Shown here: piece by piece, positions 12,801-25,542 of the stretch
Layout of the letters: each line of letters begins with the position of its first letter
Numbering within the stretch: the stretch's first letter is position 1
Source of the DNA: Tubiluchus corallicola
Lineage: Eukaryota; Priapulida; Priapulimorpha; Priapulimorphida; Tubiluchidae
NCBI GenBank assembly: GCA_030141605.1
Contig: JAQGDQ010000046.1
Coordinates: 372,001-436,000 of the forward strand
Reading direction: 5' to 3'
Length of the DNA stretch: 64,000 nt
Position numbers and translations under genes: made by a program
Notes under the pieces: generated by a model
What the model saw: the letters and a program-made list of their open reading frames with translations, nothing else
Database searches by the model: none
What the model was told of the DNA's origin: nothing

Positions 12801-15800
12801 TTTCTTTACAGGTGGTTAAGACGTCAGGCTATCGCCTAAGTTCATTTTAGATTGAAGTTACTAAGTTACTATTGCTTTAAAGAGAACAAATCCTGTTTGT
12901 TAAAAAAGTTTTTGCTGGTTAAAAACTGCTTAAAGTTTTTGAGAAACAATTACAAAAGTGAGAGAAAGTGTTGAGACCAATGGGAAGAAAAACTACAATA
13001 GTCGAAGGAAATGTTTAGTAGAATAAGTCAGTCCTTGAGGTGCATTTGAAACTCATTTTCATGTTTTTCTGCTTCAAATGAGACATAGCCTAGGTACTAT
13101 ATATATATACTATGTATGTATATATATATATATATGCTGAGTTTAATCAAAATGCGTAGTAAACAAAGCACTTTTGCTATTTTTGAAGTTTTTTCATTTT
13201 TTGTTCACACTTTTCCTTGTTTTGCCTTAGCCCGATTAAGCACAATTTTTCCCTCTTCGACTTATTTACCTTTGTTTTCAACTGTTACCTTTATTATGTT
13301 TATCTTTTTTAGCATCGACTTAAAATTCACATTTGATTTCCTTTCCATTTGTCTTTTCAATTTTATTGTTGGGCTGCCTGTTGCTTTTTTCGTCTTTGAC
13401 TTCCTGCTCTTTGCTGTTTTTGACAATGCTTTTTATCTACGTTATTTTTACACGATTTTTACATTATTTTGTTTATTCTGTTGTTGTGTGTTTTTTCATT
13501 TCTGACTTCATTATCATTGTGTTATGAAATTGCGAGTGTCTATTTTAGCTTTCGTGTTTATTGCAGTTAGGCCTACTATTGTTTTCACAAATGTTTTTTG
13601 GCATGCATGTGAGTCACCCGTATACATTCAATGCACACGTGCAGCTGTATGCTTAGGCCTAAATCTAGTCAATATGTTTGGTTGATGGCAAACCGGTCGC
13701 AGCCCTACTTTGAAGTCCACTGCAGCATAGACTAAACACAAATGCGCGTGCAAAAATCAGTAAACATCGGACCAATTATCAGACCAAACTTCGTCTAAAA
13801 CTTATTTGCAAGAATCTGTGTCAGATCATCATACATCTTAAGGCACGTGGAAGAAACTCTGTTGGATCTTCTTACTTTAATCTACACCTAAATTTCATGG
13901 ACAAGAGAAGTTATATCCAAATTTTAGGCTACCAGTCAGTTAGCTCAGTTCTCCTTAAAACTTAAAGCTCTAATTCATATCCAATAAGGCAATAGCTCAG
14001 TCGGTTCGATTTAGCTTGAATCTACACAAATTTCGTGCACAAATCAGTCAATTCAAGTTTCGTGAAGCTACATCATTTTATACGTATTTTGTGTGAAAAA
14101 GTCAGCCCGAATGTATCATGCCTCTTACTTCAAGTCGTAGATGAACTTTCTTCACATCAGATTCATCTTACCTTGAAGCCACATTTACAGCCGTGTTTCC
14201 CAGTGAGTTCAGCTCTCCACTCCTGGAGTTCTTCATCGTTCATTATCTTTTCTGGTGTATCTGCAAAAATGATGCGAATGCTTCGTACAAAAACGCAGAG
14301 CACTTTGAAATAGTGGAGGCAGTTCTGTAGTTTTTAAAGAATATAAATTGGGCTGCTTTCAAAAACTAGTCTGAAGCAGTTTGTGTGGTTGTTACTGTTG
14401 CTCCTGCTGCTTTCTATTATTTCTGTCGTTGTTGCTGATGTTGTTAACCTTCTTGCTGTAATTGTTGGTATTGATGGTTCAGTTTTTTTGGGAATTCGTC
14501 CAACAAAATTAATTTTATTAAACTCCAGCCATGAACTTATTTGCGGATTAAAAATGTGCCTTACGCAATATTTACTGCGCATAATTTGGTGTGCACAACC
14601 TGTGCCGAAACGACCGTGCGTGAAATAGTTCTGCATCAACCATTTTCTAGGCATGACACTTGCATTGGGACCACGCAAAGTGTTAGCAGACGTTTTAAAG
14701 AAGTCCACTGTAAGATTTACTAATCATGAAGTAAGAATCTAACTCACCATAATGGTGTTTAACTATTTGATCTACATATCTGTTGAGCGCATAGAAAATT
14801 TTCAATGCATCATCACGAGCGTAATATCCAGGCAGAATTTTGTCATCCAATAAGCCTCGCGATTCTAATTCGTTAGGAAGATTGCCATTTTGACTGAAGT
14901 TCCAGTCTGCAAAGCTGCAAAGAGTAAAAAATTCAAAATGTTTCCACGGAATTACATGTTATTGAAGTCGTAGACGAAAATGAATATACATCGCCAAACA
15001 ACTTTGATCTGGGTTTAGTGACTGGGTATTAGTTGCGATCTGTATGCGACGCCATTAGGCCTTGTTGAGTTGGAAATTAAAAGCTTTACTAAGCATAATT
15101 AAAAATGGTCAATGTGCTTAACTTTTATCACAATTTACTTGCCTCTTTTTCACTATCTCAAATGCACCAGTTCTGCCGATAGCGAGTGTTTTACTAATCC
15201 ATCCAGATTCTGATATCAGTAGATTAAGGCCTCGCCTGAAGTACAGTAAAAAAAACAAGTGAAATACGCGCATACTTGTCTTCGTGGATAATTAGTGCCC
15301 GAGGCTAATGTCCAAGAACTATTCTTGCCTTAACAAGAAGTCCCTACTGTAGTGAAAATGGATGACAGAAATTGTTACATGATATACGTGCTCACAGATG
15401 TAGTAAATATGTAAAATGCACCAGTTAATTTTACCAGTTAACGATCTTGATAACAATACTGTGCTTACTGATACTTACGTGTTTATAGCAATCAAATAGA
15501 GAAAATGCGGTGCAAGTAGTTTAAACACTGGATGTGAGGGGCTCAAGTTCCTGTGAGTACAAACCACCACCCCTTCCATGACAAGATGTGTTAAACCTAT
15601 AACAATCGTATTTGGAAAGTACCAGGAGATTCGATTTAAGACAACACCATTTATTTCATAATCAATGTGGTATACTTAACTTGACTCGCAAAAACCCGTT
15701 TCAGAAGCTAATTAGACACAAGCCCCTATTGATTATAATAAAATTTGTTAATTAAAAAAATCAGCAACTGTGTGTATGAAAACCTTTATAAAACCTATTT

Positions 15801-18800
15801 ATACCGTTGCAAAGTATCCACTCTTACCTAGATGTGTTACAGCTTGATGGACTTGCGCGTCTGAGTTGTTGTACCACATCTTAGCAAGAAGCCAAGTGTA
15901 ATGAGAGTCTTTGGGTGTGAACACCTGTTCGCAAAGCATAGAACTACATTAGAAAATAAATAGCATTCTTTCCTACATGCAGGTTACATTCCTGAAGGGA
16001 TATCTACGAAACTAGCAAATGTACATTCACCTAGCTTGTACTCAAAAGTATCCAACTTCATATCAAGTATTTGCAAACGTTACATTCTACTGCTCAATTT
16101 AACTTATATTCGATCTACATGCATCCATTCCAGGAGCTGTTTTCGTTACAAGCATTGGGCTTTTCTATTAATTACTACATCCGACAGCTGTAAATTAACA
16201 ATTTATCAGAAATGTCTTCAGCTTTATTAGCTAGGCCTTTCCATCACAGAAGACTCCTAACAGTGACCTGAGTAATTGATGGCGATATCTGATCACTAAT
16301 TTTCAGTAATTGAATATCGGGAAAACTGTTTTCCAGGCAGTTTCATGTATCACTTTTGAGAATCGGCTAGATTCCAGTTTTGCCACAACTTCTCTTCAAT
16401 ATTACTAAAAGGCTCTGCCGTTGAGTGCTGAATGAGTGACGAGCGCTTATAGTGTGCCATGGTCACATTTGTCTATTATGTTAAATACTTGTGTTGCTCC
16501 TGTATAAACTTCTGACTTCTAAAACAAGCAGAATTGCAAGTATTTTTCATCAAATAGCTCATGTCGGTATTAGTAGGCGTACTAAATAACAATTTTACGT
16601 ACAGGGCTTTCCCGAGTTTGAAAAAGTTGAATGGCTACTGGTATTAACGTCTGGTCATCCTTGAGATAGAACAGAGCGTATGGAACGCATACCTGTAAGT
16701 ATGAAAGAAACAAATTACATTAGCAATTTATTACAGGTAAAAGGAAAATTATGAGCTTCTTTATTTAACATAGGCCCTGCCAGATGTTAGGGTATTTAGT
16801 GTGAGCCCATTTTCGAGTTGATATTTGCTACAACGCTGTAAAGAGGATCAGATTCAGGCGAAATCTAAAACCTGTGCTACGCTGTGTGGCACCGTACGTC
16901 ACCTGACCGTACTCTAAACTCTATCTTCCCTCGCGTCACTTTACGATATCTTAAGAACCTTTGGCGTAGCTCATTTTATCTTACCTTGGTATTTGCAATA
17001 GTAGGAATACCCTCCAACAGTTTATGGTCAGTATAAAAGAGTTTTTTGGAATTTGCAGCTTCTTCCATTGACTTTCCTTCCAGAAAAGGTGCCACCAGTT
17101 CTTGACTCACATTAAAGCTGGAATCAAAGGCAGTATGGTAGAAAAAGTGAGTAATGCTGAAATACATTAAAACTGCGTAATGCTAAAAATGTTATTGGCA
17201 TTACATTGCAACGAAAAGCATGTCAATTTGCATTTCCAACATTTTGCTTTTGTGTTGCTAAGCGTTCCGAAAAGCAGCAGATGAAAACGTTAAAATGACC
17301 AAACACATTATAAAGGAGAGTTTGTGTAATTGACTTGATTTTTTCTTTAGGGCGCATGCTTTCACCCACAGTCTGAGCATCTGAGCGTTGTTTCTTTGAT
17401 TTTCATTATAAAAATTCCTGCATAATGAAAGTGGGGCATCAGAATGTGAATTTCTTACTTTTTTGGTAAATCATCTCCTTTTACAAAGAGTCTAATCATC
17501 TTAGCGTTGACGCCTGTCAATCTTTGTCTTGCGAAATGTTCGTCTGTTTCCCATCCTTCTGCATTCTGTAGATAGATAAATAATCAAATTTCGGGTTAAT
17601 AAAGCATATGAACTCACTTTTTCCGACGAGTACACTGAAAATACGAAAACAAATTATTAGCTTATTCCTTAAACTGCCAACTGTATTATATTAAGGCAGT
17701 ACCAAAAACAAGACATTGAAATTTATACTACCAGGATGGCCGAATGTTCTGGTAAGAAAGTGATAAACTTGGATGGATAGTACACAGTCAAAGGTGTTTT
17801 TACTGCAAGAAGTGCAAGAACTAAACAACCAAAGTATCAGACATTTACACCTTATTTCATCAGCTGGTAAGGGAACTAGTTAGTGACCTAGCTTGGTGTG
17901 TGATTTAAGTTAAAGAAAATTTTCTTGAACGTCAACAGAACTGTAAACTTATGATCAGAAAACTGGACTTACAGAACTTATTCCACCAGATACATTAGCG
18001 GTATAGTCAGTGACCTTGTAATGATGGAGCAATGACAAAGGTCTTCAAAGTTTTTGAATTCTAATCAATATTTATAGTAACTAATAAATGCACACAACTG
18101 AGAACTTTAACCTATGCAATTTAAGTATGTGCACTTTGTTTTCTTAATTATTCAATATTCATTAGTTATAACAAGCGTGTCATGCTCCCATCTTAAATCC
18201 CACTCGAATTATTGTTATAGTTTATTTTGCAAACTATCTGAGTAGAAGCCAAAATTTACTTGACTTGTATATAGATCTATTTTGTGGTATATCTGAGAGA
18301 GAATCCCTAAAACCTGTTGCAGCAATATTTATAAATTAGCTCACCTTAGGAACTGGAAAATGCTTGAATTTGTACATGTCCTTTAGATCATCAACTGTTT
18401 GCCATTTGTCTACTACAAATTTAGTAATTGCACTTTCTGCCAACATTTTCATTTTTCTCTTTACTAGATCCCACTGCATAAGAAAAAATATTGAAAACTT
18501 AAAATGACTGTTCGTGAAAATACGTACGGGTACGAGCTTATAGATACAACTTGCGGTAGTAACGGCAGCATGCGTGTATAGAGACGGAACTTGCGCAAAG
18601 ACAGGGGGTTTTATAATTCTGAATTATCTTATTAATGGTTAAAACTGCATTATAACATAAGCTCTATATAATTTCAGCAAAATTTACTGCGAGAGTTGAC
18701 TCGAAATGTTCTTCTCGATCAGTTAAATTCTAAATTAGGCCAGCGATTTTGATTCATGTTGAAAACGATACCTCAAGCACGACGTTTCAAAATACTGTTG

Positions 18801-20950
18801 TCAAAAATTTTTATTATAAAGTAAACCACGCAATTATGCAAAGAAAAAACTTCTTGTAGGCTGTATTTCAGGTTTTATCTGAGGAAAAAAGTATTTATAA
18901 ATGCCCAGGCTCAAGTGACAATTTTATGCGATTTCTATGTATACAGTGTTTTGAAACTCGCTATTTGCACGGATTCACGACAACACAGTAACTAGCACAC
19001 TAATTGCTAGGTAACACACCACAAATAAAAGTTTTAGCAGATTTGCAGTTATGGAGATGAATACGTAGTAACAGACCTCGCTTAGCTTTCATACTAGACT
19101 AAATATAGATTTAGTAGGTATAGCATACAGAACACACGTATGCTGGATATTGTTAATTCCATTAAATTTTGTTTTGCTAGCTACTCTTGTTATAGCTTTA
19201 CATTTTCCAGAGCATGTTCAGCTGCATAAAAATAATGGCTATTATAGCAATAGTTATTATTCTTAAACAGCTCAATATATTCCACTATTGTTGTAAAAAA
19301 AGCGTTATCTGCCTTCGGATAAGCTTGAACAACACTAAACAGTTTTTGGCTCTCCAAAATTTTTGAGGTCTTTTACGTTTACCTCAGCCAGACAGCCACA
19401 CAATGTGGCTGAAACAAAATTAAGAATATTGCAATAAATGTAGTTTGTGTGCAAATTTTTATTTGACTCATTGCAATTGAGCATTAATAACTTTGACCAC
19501 AAGGTGACCTTGTTTTGCGAATTGCACCACACCTCACACTTTAATTTCAGTTAGCTATTACTTTTAACTGATTAGTAGCCTATACTTTTTTCAGTGTCCA
19601 AACCTATTACTTTTTATAACAATCTAATGTATAGCAAAAATTCCAGAGTTTGCAGGGTAACTTTTTAACGTCTTCTTTTTGCGAATCTCGCTTACTCATA
19701 AATGTCTCTATCATTAAGTAGCGTCTCGTATCACTGGGATGCACGCAATGCCCACAATATGGAAAATCACAAAATGCAGATATCTGTAGGCCCACCTTAT
19801 AATCATCAGAGAATTGTTCGACAACAGGAATGCTTTTCACCTGCAAAATTAAATCCAATTTAATAAATTGTGATGTACAGATAAAACATTTCCTTGCTTC
19901 TAAATGTTCCTTTCGTTCCTTCCTTCCTTTCTTCTTTTACTTGCTTTGTAAATAAATTCCTTTTGAACCGTTATACGAAGTATTTTAAACTAAGTTTTGT
20001 GGATAGCTAGTCTACACTATAGTTTTTCAAGCAGTTTCAACAAATTTTTGTCTAAATGAAGGGATCAGAGAAGTGAGTAAATACTTTCTCCGTTCGTAAA
20101 TTATGGCAATAAATTTTGTGGTGCTATTTATTTTCTGAAAACACAAACTTTCTGCCAAAACTTCTACACTCTACCTGGCAGGGAATTCCATCGTAGTGGC
20201 GAGTGAACTCATATATCTGTTTTTTCTCTACTAGTTCCTGTTTCCGTGGTTCCATCTGATCATCGAATTGAGGTAAACAACAATCATGTTCCTTAATTCG
20301 GTATTTCTGGAATGCGTTAATCCACCGCTGTATGGGAAAGTAGAATTGACACCCAACAGAAACATGTTGAACCATCACGTAATCTACATACCTGAAAGTC
20401 GTGTAGAAGTTTGAAATGGATCAAACTGTGTAGACTGAAAATGTGCAAGTGGATTTTGGCTGACCATGCAAGTAAGTGAGAGAAGCTTATCAATGGGAAG
20501 GCGAAAGGAGAGTAAGTGAAAAAAACGTGTGAGTGTGAGCTAGCTAGCGACGAATTAGGTGTGTCACGACGGCGAGCATATTTTGGGAGCTTATTGGTTT
20601 GGCCACTTTCAGAAAACCGGTGGCGGAAAAGTTAAAAAGGTGTCTTACCAGTCGTCACAGAAGCCGTTGGCATCTCTCCACAATTCTATTTGTGCAATTT
20701 TGCCAAACCCCGACAGCTTTGGACACGGGAAAACGTCCGTGTTGCCTCTCTCGAAATCATTTCTGAAGAGGACATCCAGGCATATTTCCGGTGACTTCCG
20801 GCCCGAATCGTCAAAAAGTACGATGTAGACGTTGGCATCCGTTCCAGCTCCCTTTTTGTCACCAGTTCGTACGTGGATGTGGTAGTCAGAAAATCTAAGT
20901 GCTGCTGGATTCCGGATACTTTTTGATAAGGAATATAAGTAATTTCCCAT
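9872..20950 (-). CDS. PLAT-domain lipoxygenase (non-heme iron dioxygenase), about 718 residues
   Basis: Lipoxygenases add O2 to polyunsaturated fatty acids. Exons on the minus strand, 5' to 3': 20950-20649, 20391-20175, 19840-19796, 18473-18345, 18014-17973 (uncertain), 17802-17732, 17565-17459, 17117-16985, 16692-16603, 15924-15828, 15596-15479, 15235-15143, 14914-14748, 14260-14172, 12488-12312, 10398-10235, 9986-9872. Start is ATG at 20950, just before the PLAT domain (about residues 18-135). The catalytic domain shows [16 protein letters not shown], then iron ligands His410 and His415 (QAVTHLG / LTHLV, split by an intron), His597 and Asn601 (GHASVNF) and the C-terminal Ile718 (PNSISI). 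TPRTEKDV and DELQ-W type blocks are also present. Phases agree at every junction except that into exon 17802-17732, which is off by one base. The intron 15142-14915 uses a GC donor. Length and ligand set indicate an active enzyme; position and stereo-specificity cannot be read without alignment. Confidence 0.92.
10399..12311 (-). other. Lipoxygenase intron holding a retroelement tail
   Basis: Contains the LINE/SINE-like 3' tail at about 11215-11535 described separately. The short open frames at 10677-10868 and 10897-11100 have no splice-site support and no family resemblance, so I do not call them exons. Confidence 0.5.
11215..11535 (+). repeat. Probable truncated non-LTR retroelement 3' end with (CATT)n tail
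   Basis: The stretch ends in AATAAAA followed by CTCATTCATTCATT, a simple-repeat tail typical of some LINE and LINE-dependent SINE families. A GCTGG-TTGCT-CCAGC hairpin lies at 11448-11462, about 50 bases before the tail, as in the 3' UTR hairpins such elements use for reverse-transcriptase recognition. No coding remnant is visible here. It sits inside a lipoxygenase intron. Confidence 0.45.
12489..14171 (-). other. Lipoxygenase intron
   Basis: Includes an alternating AT tract at about 13098-13135. The open frames at 13116-13505 (hydrophobic, pyrimidine-rich) and 13333-13527 are low-complexity by-products. No exon with matching phase is visible. Confidence 0.5.
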
Positions 20951-22522
20951 GATTTTCAGAAGATGTTTTTCTTTGGTGGTGTTGTTGTTGTTATTGTAAG
21001 GCCACAAAAGACTCTCTGAATGTGCCAGGTCCTAGAAAATCGACAGAATCTTGGACAATTATCTACAAATGAGCTTAAACATACAACAAGGTTCGTAAGC
21101 TATTTTGCATAAATTATAATGCGTGGAAAAATGTAGCTACAAGAATGTAGTTTTTCTGTAACAGTTATCTTTGACCAAATAGTCAATCAAGAGTCAATAA
21201 CCATTCAGTTAGTAAAACCTGATAACATGTTTTCATTAACCAGCTACCACGCTAAGTTGATCAGAGCAAAAACTCCAGTCGGTCCAAGATCGGTAATCGA
21301 CAATCAGAAAAAAATTGTATTCCATGAACTCCGAGATTATTTGATTTTTTGAAGGTTGGCTCTACAGAATTGTTAGATTCAAAATGTTAATGCATTAGAG
21401 ATTTCTTAAGAGATAGGAGATCGAATAGCTCCGTGGAAGCTGTGTCCTCGACGCTCGTTAAATGGACTTTTCGATAATGCTAGCTACATATTTATATATA
21501 AACTTTATTTATTTAGTGTGAATCGATAAAACAGCGTAGCTGATGACAGTAATGTTACTACAGTGTTCTAATACTTCTATATACAAAGCTACGTTTGTTC
21601 ATTTTCAAGTCAAAAATTGTTCACATATTTCGCAGCTCTAAAAGTAATAAAAAATCATTACTTTACTTTAAACACCATAATGATGCAATAATTAATTTTG
21701 TAGGTTATCTTCAACTAATTTTTTAATCTTTGTAATTATAACGTTTTCTTGACTGACTAGTGACTAATGTTAGCTACATGAATATTAATCATAATATAAA
21801 GTCCGATTTATCATGGAGTTCGCAGGCATATCCGGGCGCCGGTTCTAATAAAACTCTACCAAACGTTCATAAGTTAATAATCTTGATGTTGTAATACCGG
21901 GTATGGTAAGCGTAATTGTAATCCGCGCAGCCCTGCGATACGTTCATTCATAAATCTGACCCACGTTTCTTTACCCTTTGCCATGTGCAAAAATTAATTA
22001 AAACACACTGACCTTTGAGACTGTAAGCCAATATCCTGCGTAGTCTCGAGGCACTATGCACGGTACTTCACAGCTACTGTATTTCACTGTTTGCCCTCTA
22101 GCAAAATATATCCGGTCTTATGAAGCAATTTCATTGAATAACTTTTCATTCTAAGGGCGCGGCAAAATCAGTGGTTAATTCAATAATAGCGTATATGAAT
22201 AATCGTGTCACATCAACTGAAGTTTGGTTAATGCATAGGGTAAATGTTCCATTCCGCGCAGAAAAATGGCGCAAGGCTTAGCCTGAATTAACGAAAAAGA
22301 TGGATTATTCGCTATACCTACTGCAACTATAAGTGCAAGGCTACCGGAGTATTTAGAAATCTATTTTTACTTGTTTAGAGGGTCACTGTCACGATTGTAG
22401 TCGAGCAACTATGACCAAGCCGAATAAATATTGCCGTACTCAACAAAGGCATGCAGGGCCGCACTAACTAAAAGTATTTTTAGCGTCCTTTCTCAACTGC
22501 TAGGCCCTTTCAACGGCCCCTC

Positions 22523-22853
22523 CATGCACCACATTCGCAAAATTGAATTTTTGTTGTACGTAATAAAGTATAATGGTACCTATGTCTTAGGCTTGTGCAT
22601 GTGTTGTCGTGCACTAATTTATTGTAATTAATTAGTTATTTACAGCTTGTATTGATTTCATTTGAAGTTAAATTTGTGACTGGTCTTCTGCCCCCGCGCA
22701 CTTAACCCGCAAAATTGAATTTTGCCGTGCGTAATAATGGTACCTACGTGCTAGACTTATGCATGTATTACAGTGCATTAATTAATTGTAGTTAATTACC
22801 TATTTACACCTTGTATTGATTTCATTTGAAGTTAAATTTATGACTGGTCTTCA
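22523..22853. repeat. Degenerate tandem duplication, two units of about 160 bases
   Basis: Unit 1 (about 22523-22690) and unit 2 (about 22697-22853) run in parallel. Both start near CGCAAAATTGAATTTT, pass through ATAATGGTACCTA and a TGCATTAATT-like stretch, and end in TTGATTTCATTTGAAGTTAAATTT and CTGGTCTTC. Several substitutions and small gaps separate them. Confidence 0.75.
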
Positions 22854-23379
22854 AAAGCAATAAAACTCTACCATTTCTACTGCACACTCTTCGTGTATAT
22901 ACTCTTCACTAGATTTTTACACAGCCTTTTCATCAGAAAACTTTTGAAATACTAACTTTTCTTTTTCATATACACAATTTCAATAGTTTCACCATCTTCA
23001 AGTCCATAGCTCTGGTATGGTTGCAAGTAGTTGTGGCCAACCTTTTTGCAGTTCAATATCTGCCAGATTTTTTACCTTCCTTTCTCGGTAGTGCCCTTCT
23101 GAAGGATTTGATTCTCATGGATTTATGTGCCATGATTAGATAAACGATATTGTAAGAAACTTTTTTAATTTAATGGAGGAGTCGTTTGCATGCATGTAAA
23201 CTGTGGTCAAAAGCAAGGCAACTCGTCAGTGAGATCTGCATACAATGACAAAATCTTAGGGATGCAGGTAAAGCAAAACTAGAGATTGTTTTACTGAGGC
23301 AAGACGGGTTACTGTTAGTGTGGACGAATCATATATTTTGACAGAAAAGTGTTTGTTTGGCCACCCTATGCTACAGCCT

Positions 23380-23605
23380 AGTTTGCCTAGTGGTAGAACA
23401 CTGGAGGCACGGCTGAGGTGCTGCACCAGAGATCTTTCTCAATTTTTTTTGGAAATTCGTGTTGACGTATCGGTCAATACCCCCAGTTTTAAACTGAAAA
23501 TTCACACCGCTGTTACTGACATCAAAGGCACTTGGACTAGGGTGATCACCTTGTGAAGAAAATTTTCTCTGCAACCCTCGGGATAGCCAGTCGGGGGGGG
23601 GGGGG
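23380..23605 (+). repeat. Possible decayed tRNA-derived SINE
   Basis: The start CCTAGTGGTAGAACACTGG looks like a tRNA/SINE A box and shares CCTAGTGGTA with the clearer SINE at 36715. No good B box is preserved, so this is weak. It ends at a run of 13 G residues. Confidence 0.25.
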
Positions 23606-25542
23606 TGATGTGAGTAGTCTTGGGCTAGCGGTGGGTTGGCAACGCTTGGCAGCGAGCCAGTGGCTTAAACAATCAATAGTCTGTAGTCCGAAATGATGCA
23701 AAAATTGAACAGTTACTGAGTTTTTTGTATTGATGCTTTGCTTATATTATCCTAGTGATCTGGTGATGAAATACTTGAGTTTGTAGTTTAATACCACGAA
23801 TAAAAAATGTGTTTTGAATGTTATTTTGAGATTTTAATGACAGCTTCAATTGATCTTTTGAGAGTTTAGATTGTCATTATACGTTAATTCATGTATGATC
23901 AACCCAAATTTAAAGAGAAACCGAGCCTAATCTTAAACTACAGCCCAAAGTAATCTACCCTGTAAAATATTGAAAGGGAACGTACTAATTTTTTTCAAAA
24001 ATGACTAACGCGAAAGAATTATTACGACTGAAACGTAACTTCGCGCTCGCGCTGCTAGCTCTTCGCTATTACATGCATTTCGCCATTCGATAGTTAGATA
24101 GGCACTAGCGTATGCTTCTCGAAATGCGATGCACAAAAGAACAGTTGCTGTATCTCTCAGTTTAAAGGTGTTTAGTTGTGACATAGTGCAAACGTTTGAA
24201 ATTTGAACTTTAATTTGAATTTTAAACTTAAAATTTGCCGAGTTTTGTATATCACACTGAACTTGTACAGAAGCAATGTACTTTAATTTTCGCTTTCGTA
24301 AACACATGCAACATGGATGTTTGTGCTGTTGAAAATTATGTTCAGTTCTGATGTTTTCACTAGTAAATTAAGTTTTTAATCTATTATTTAATTATCAGAA
24401 ACGTTTCATTATTATAGGTTTAAAAATATATGCATTTTACTGTACTTCAAAATGGGATAGGATATGAAAAATCATCCTGTTTTCCTTTAACCAAGTTTTA
24501 CGGCACTTAGTGTACAGCTGGGGCCGGGGGGGGGGGGCTGCTTTAAGTACGCTGAACAATGTTGCATATTGCCGAAGGAGCCAAACAAATTTAAACAAAC
24601 GCAATTTAAAAACAAAAAATAACACTTAATAATAATTATGCAGCAAAATTAACTGGGCGAACGTTCATTTAAATTTTGTTTCATTAACCTGCCTTTGAAT
24701 TAGTTGTAAGTTTGCAACATATGAGATTGCCTATCATACAAAAAGCTGATTTTCCTGACAGTTTCCTGACTTCTTTGTCCTTAATTTGCTGACATGTCCG
24801 ATGAAATCCGGAAAGCAAATTTGACGGATCTGTCTTCACTCAAAAATTTTACTAGCAGGAAGCAATTTCTAGTCCGTGTAGGGTCTCCTTAAAGCTGATC
24901 TCTGGAATTTATTATTCTGGTTTCAACTGTGGCGTTTTAAAAGCTCGCCTATCACTCTCTTAGCCATTCAAACGTTATTGAAGCCTTAGTGCCATAGTGA
25001 CTATTACTGTATTACGTGTCGATACAGCCTGTACAATGTTGGAAGTAAAATATAGAATGCAAAATAATACTTCGATGCAGCTAACAAGGTACAGTAAATA
25101 ACCTGGATCAGCATGGTGAATAAAACCACTCAGAGCGAATATTAAGCCTGATGGTCGGCCATCTATACCTTTGTCACTAGGCACACATTGTGACCATGTT
25201 CTTCCCCATTGTTTGCCTTGCGTTTGTTACGTTGTAATTATTGCTGGTTGCTATTATAAAACGAATACTTAAAACGTAGTGGATATTCTCCGTCAGCGTT
25301 GGTGTATAATAGCAAAATTGTCATGTACCTCACGTATTCGCTTGAACTTAACTTGTTTCAGTGAGTTCAGGTAGAGGTCCTGGCGTAGGCTCCAAAGAAA
25401 CCCGCTCCAAAGAAATCAACGTAAACAGCAGTACGTTGCTTTACACACGTAATACGTCGTGCATGTATAATACAAGTTGGCCTTATGGACCTCGTCAATA
25501 ATTTTGTCTGCTGGTATTTCCGTCGTAATAAGTTCGCAGAGC

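Larger units (their letters stand above)
20951..25542. other. Intergenic space between divergent lipoxygenase and galactosyltransferase genes
   Basis: Must hold the upstream regions of both genes. I could not identify a convincing TATA box for either. It contains a duplicated block at 22523-22853, a possible SINE head near 23388, and two long G runs (23593-23605 and 24536-24547) that could form G-quadruplexes or mark assembly-difficult spots. The open frames 22431-22631, 23320-23556 and 24005-24307 have no recognisable domain. Confidence 0.4.

Noticed and set aside
12805-12860. tRNA-like GTGGTTAAGACGTCAGGC stretch
   Set aside because: No B box and no acceptor-stem pairing, so not a tRNA gene.
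13985-14030. tRNA-like AATAGCTCAGTCGGTTCG stretch
   Set aside because: A-box-like and B-box-like words touch each other; no room for the anticodon arm.
23320-23556. 78-codon open frame containing RTLEARLRCCTRDLSQFF
   Set aside because: It overlaps a probable decayed SINE head and matches no family known to me.
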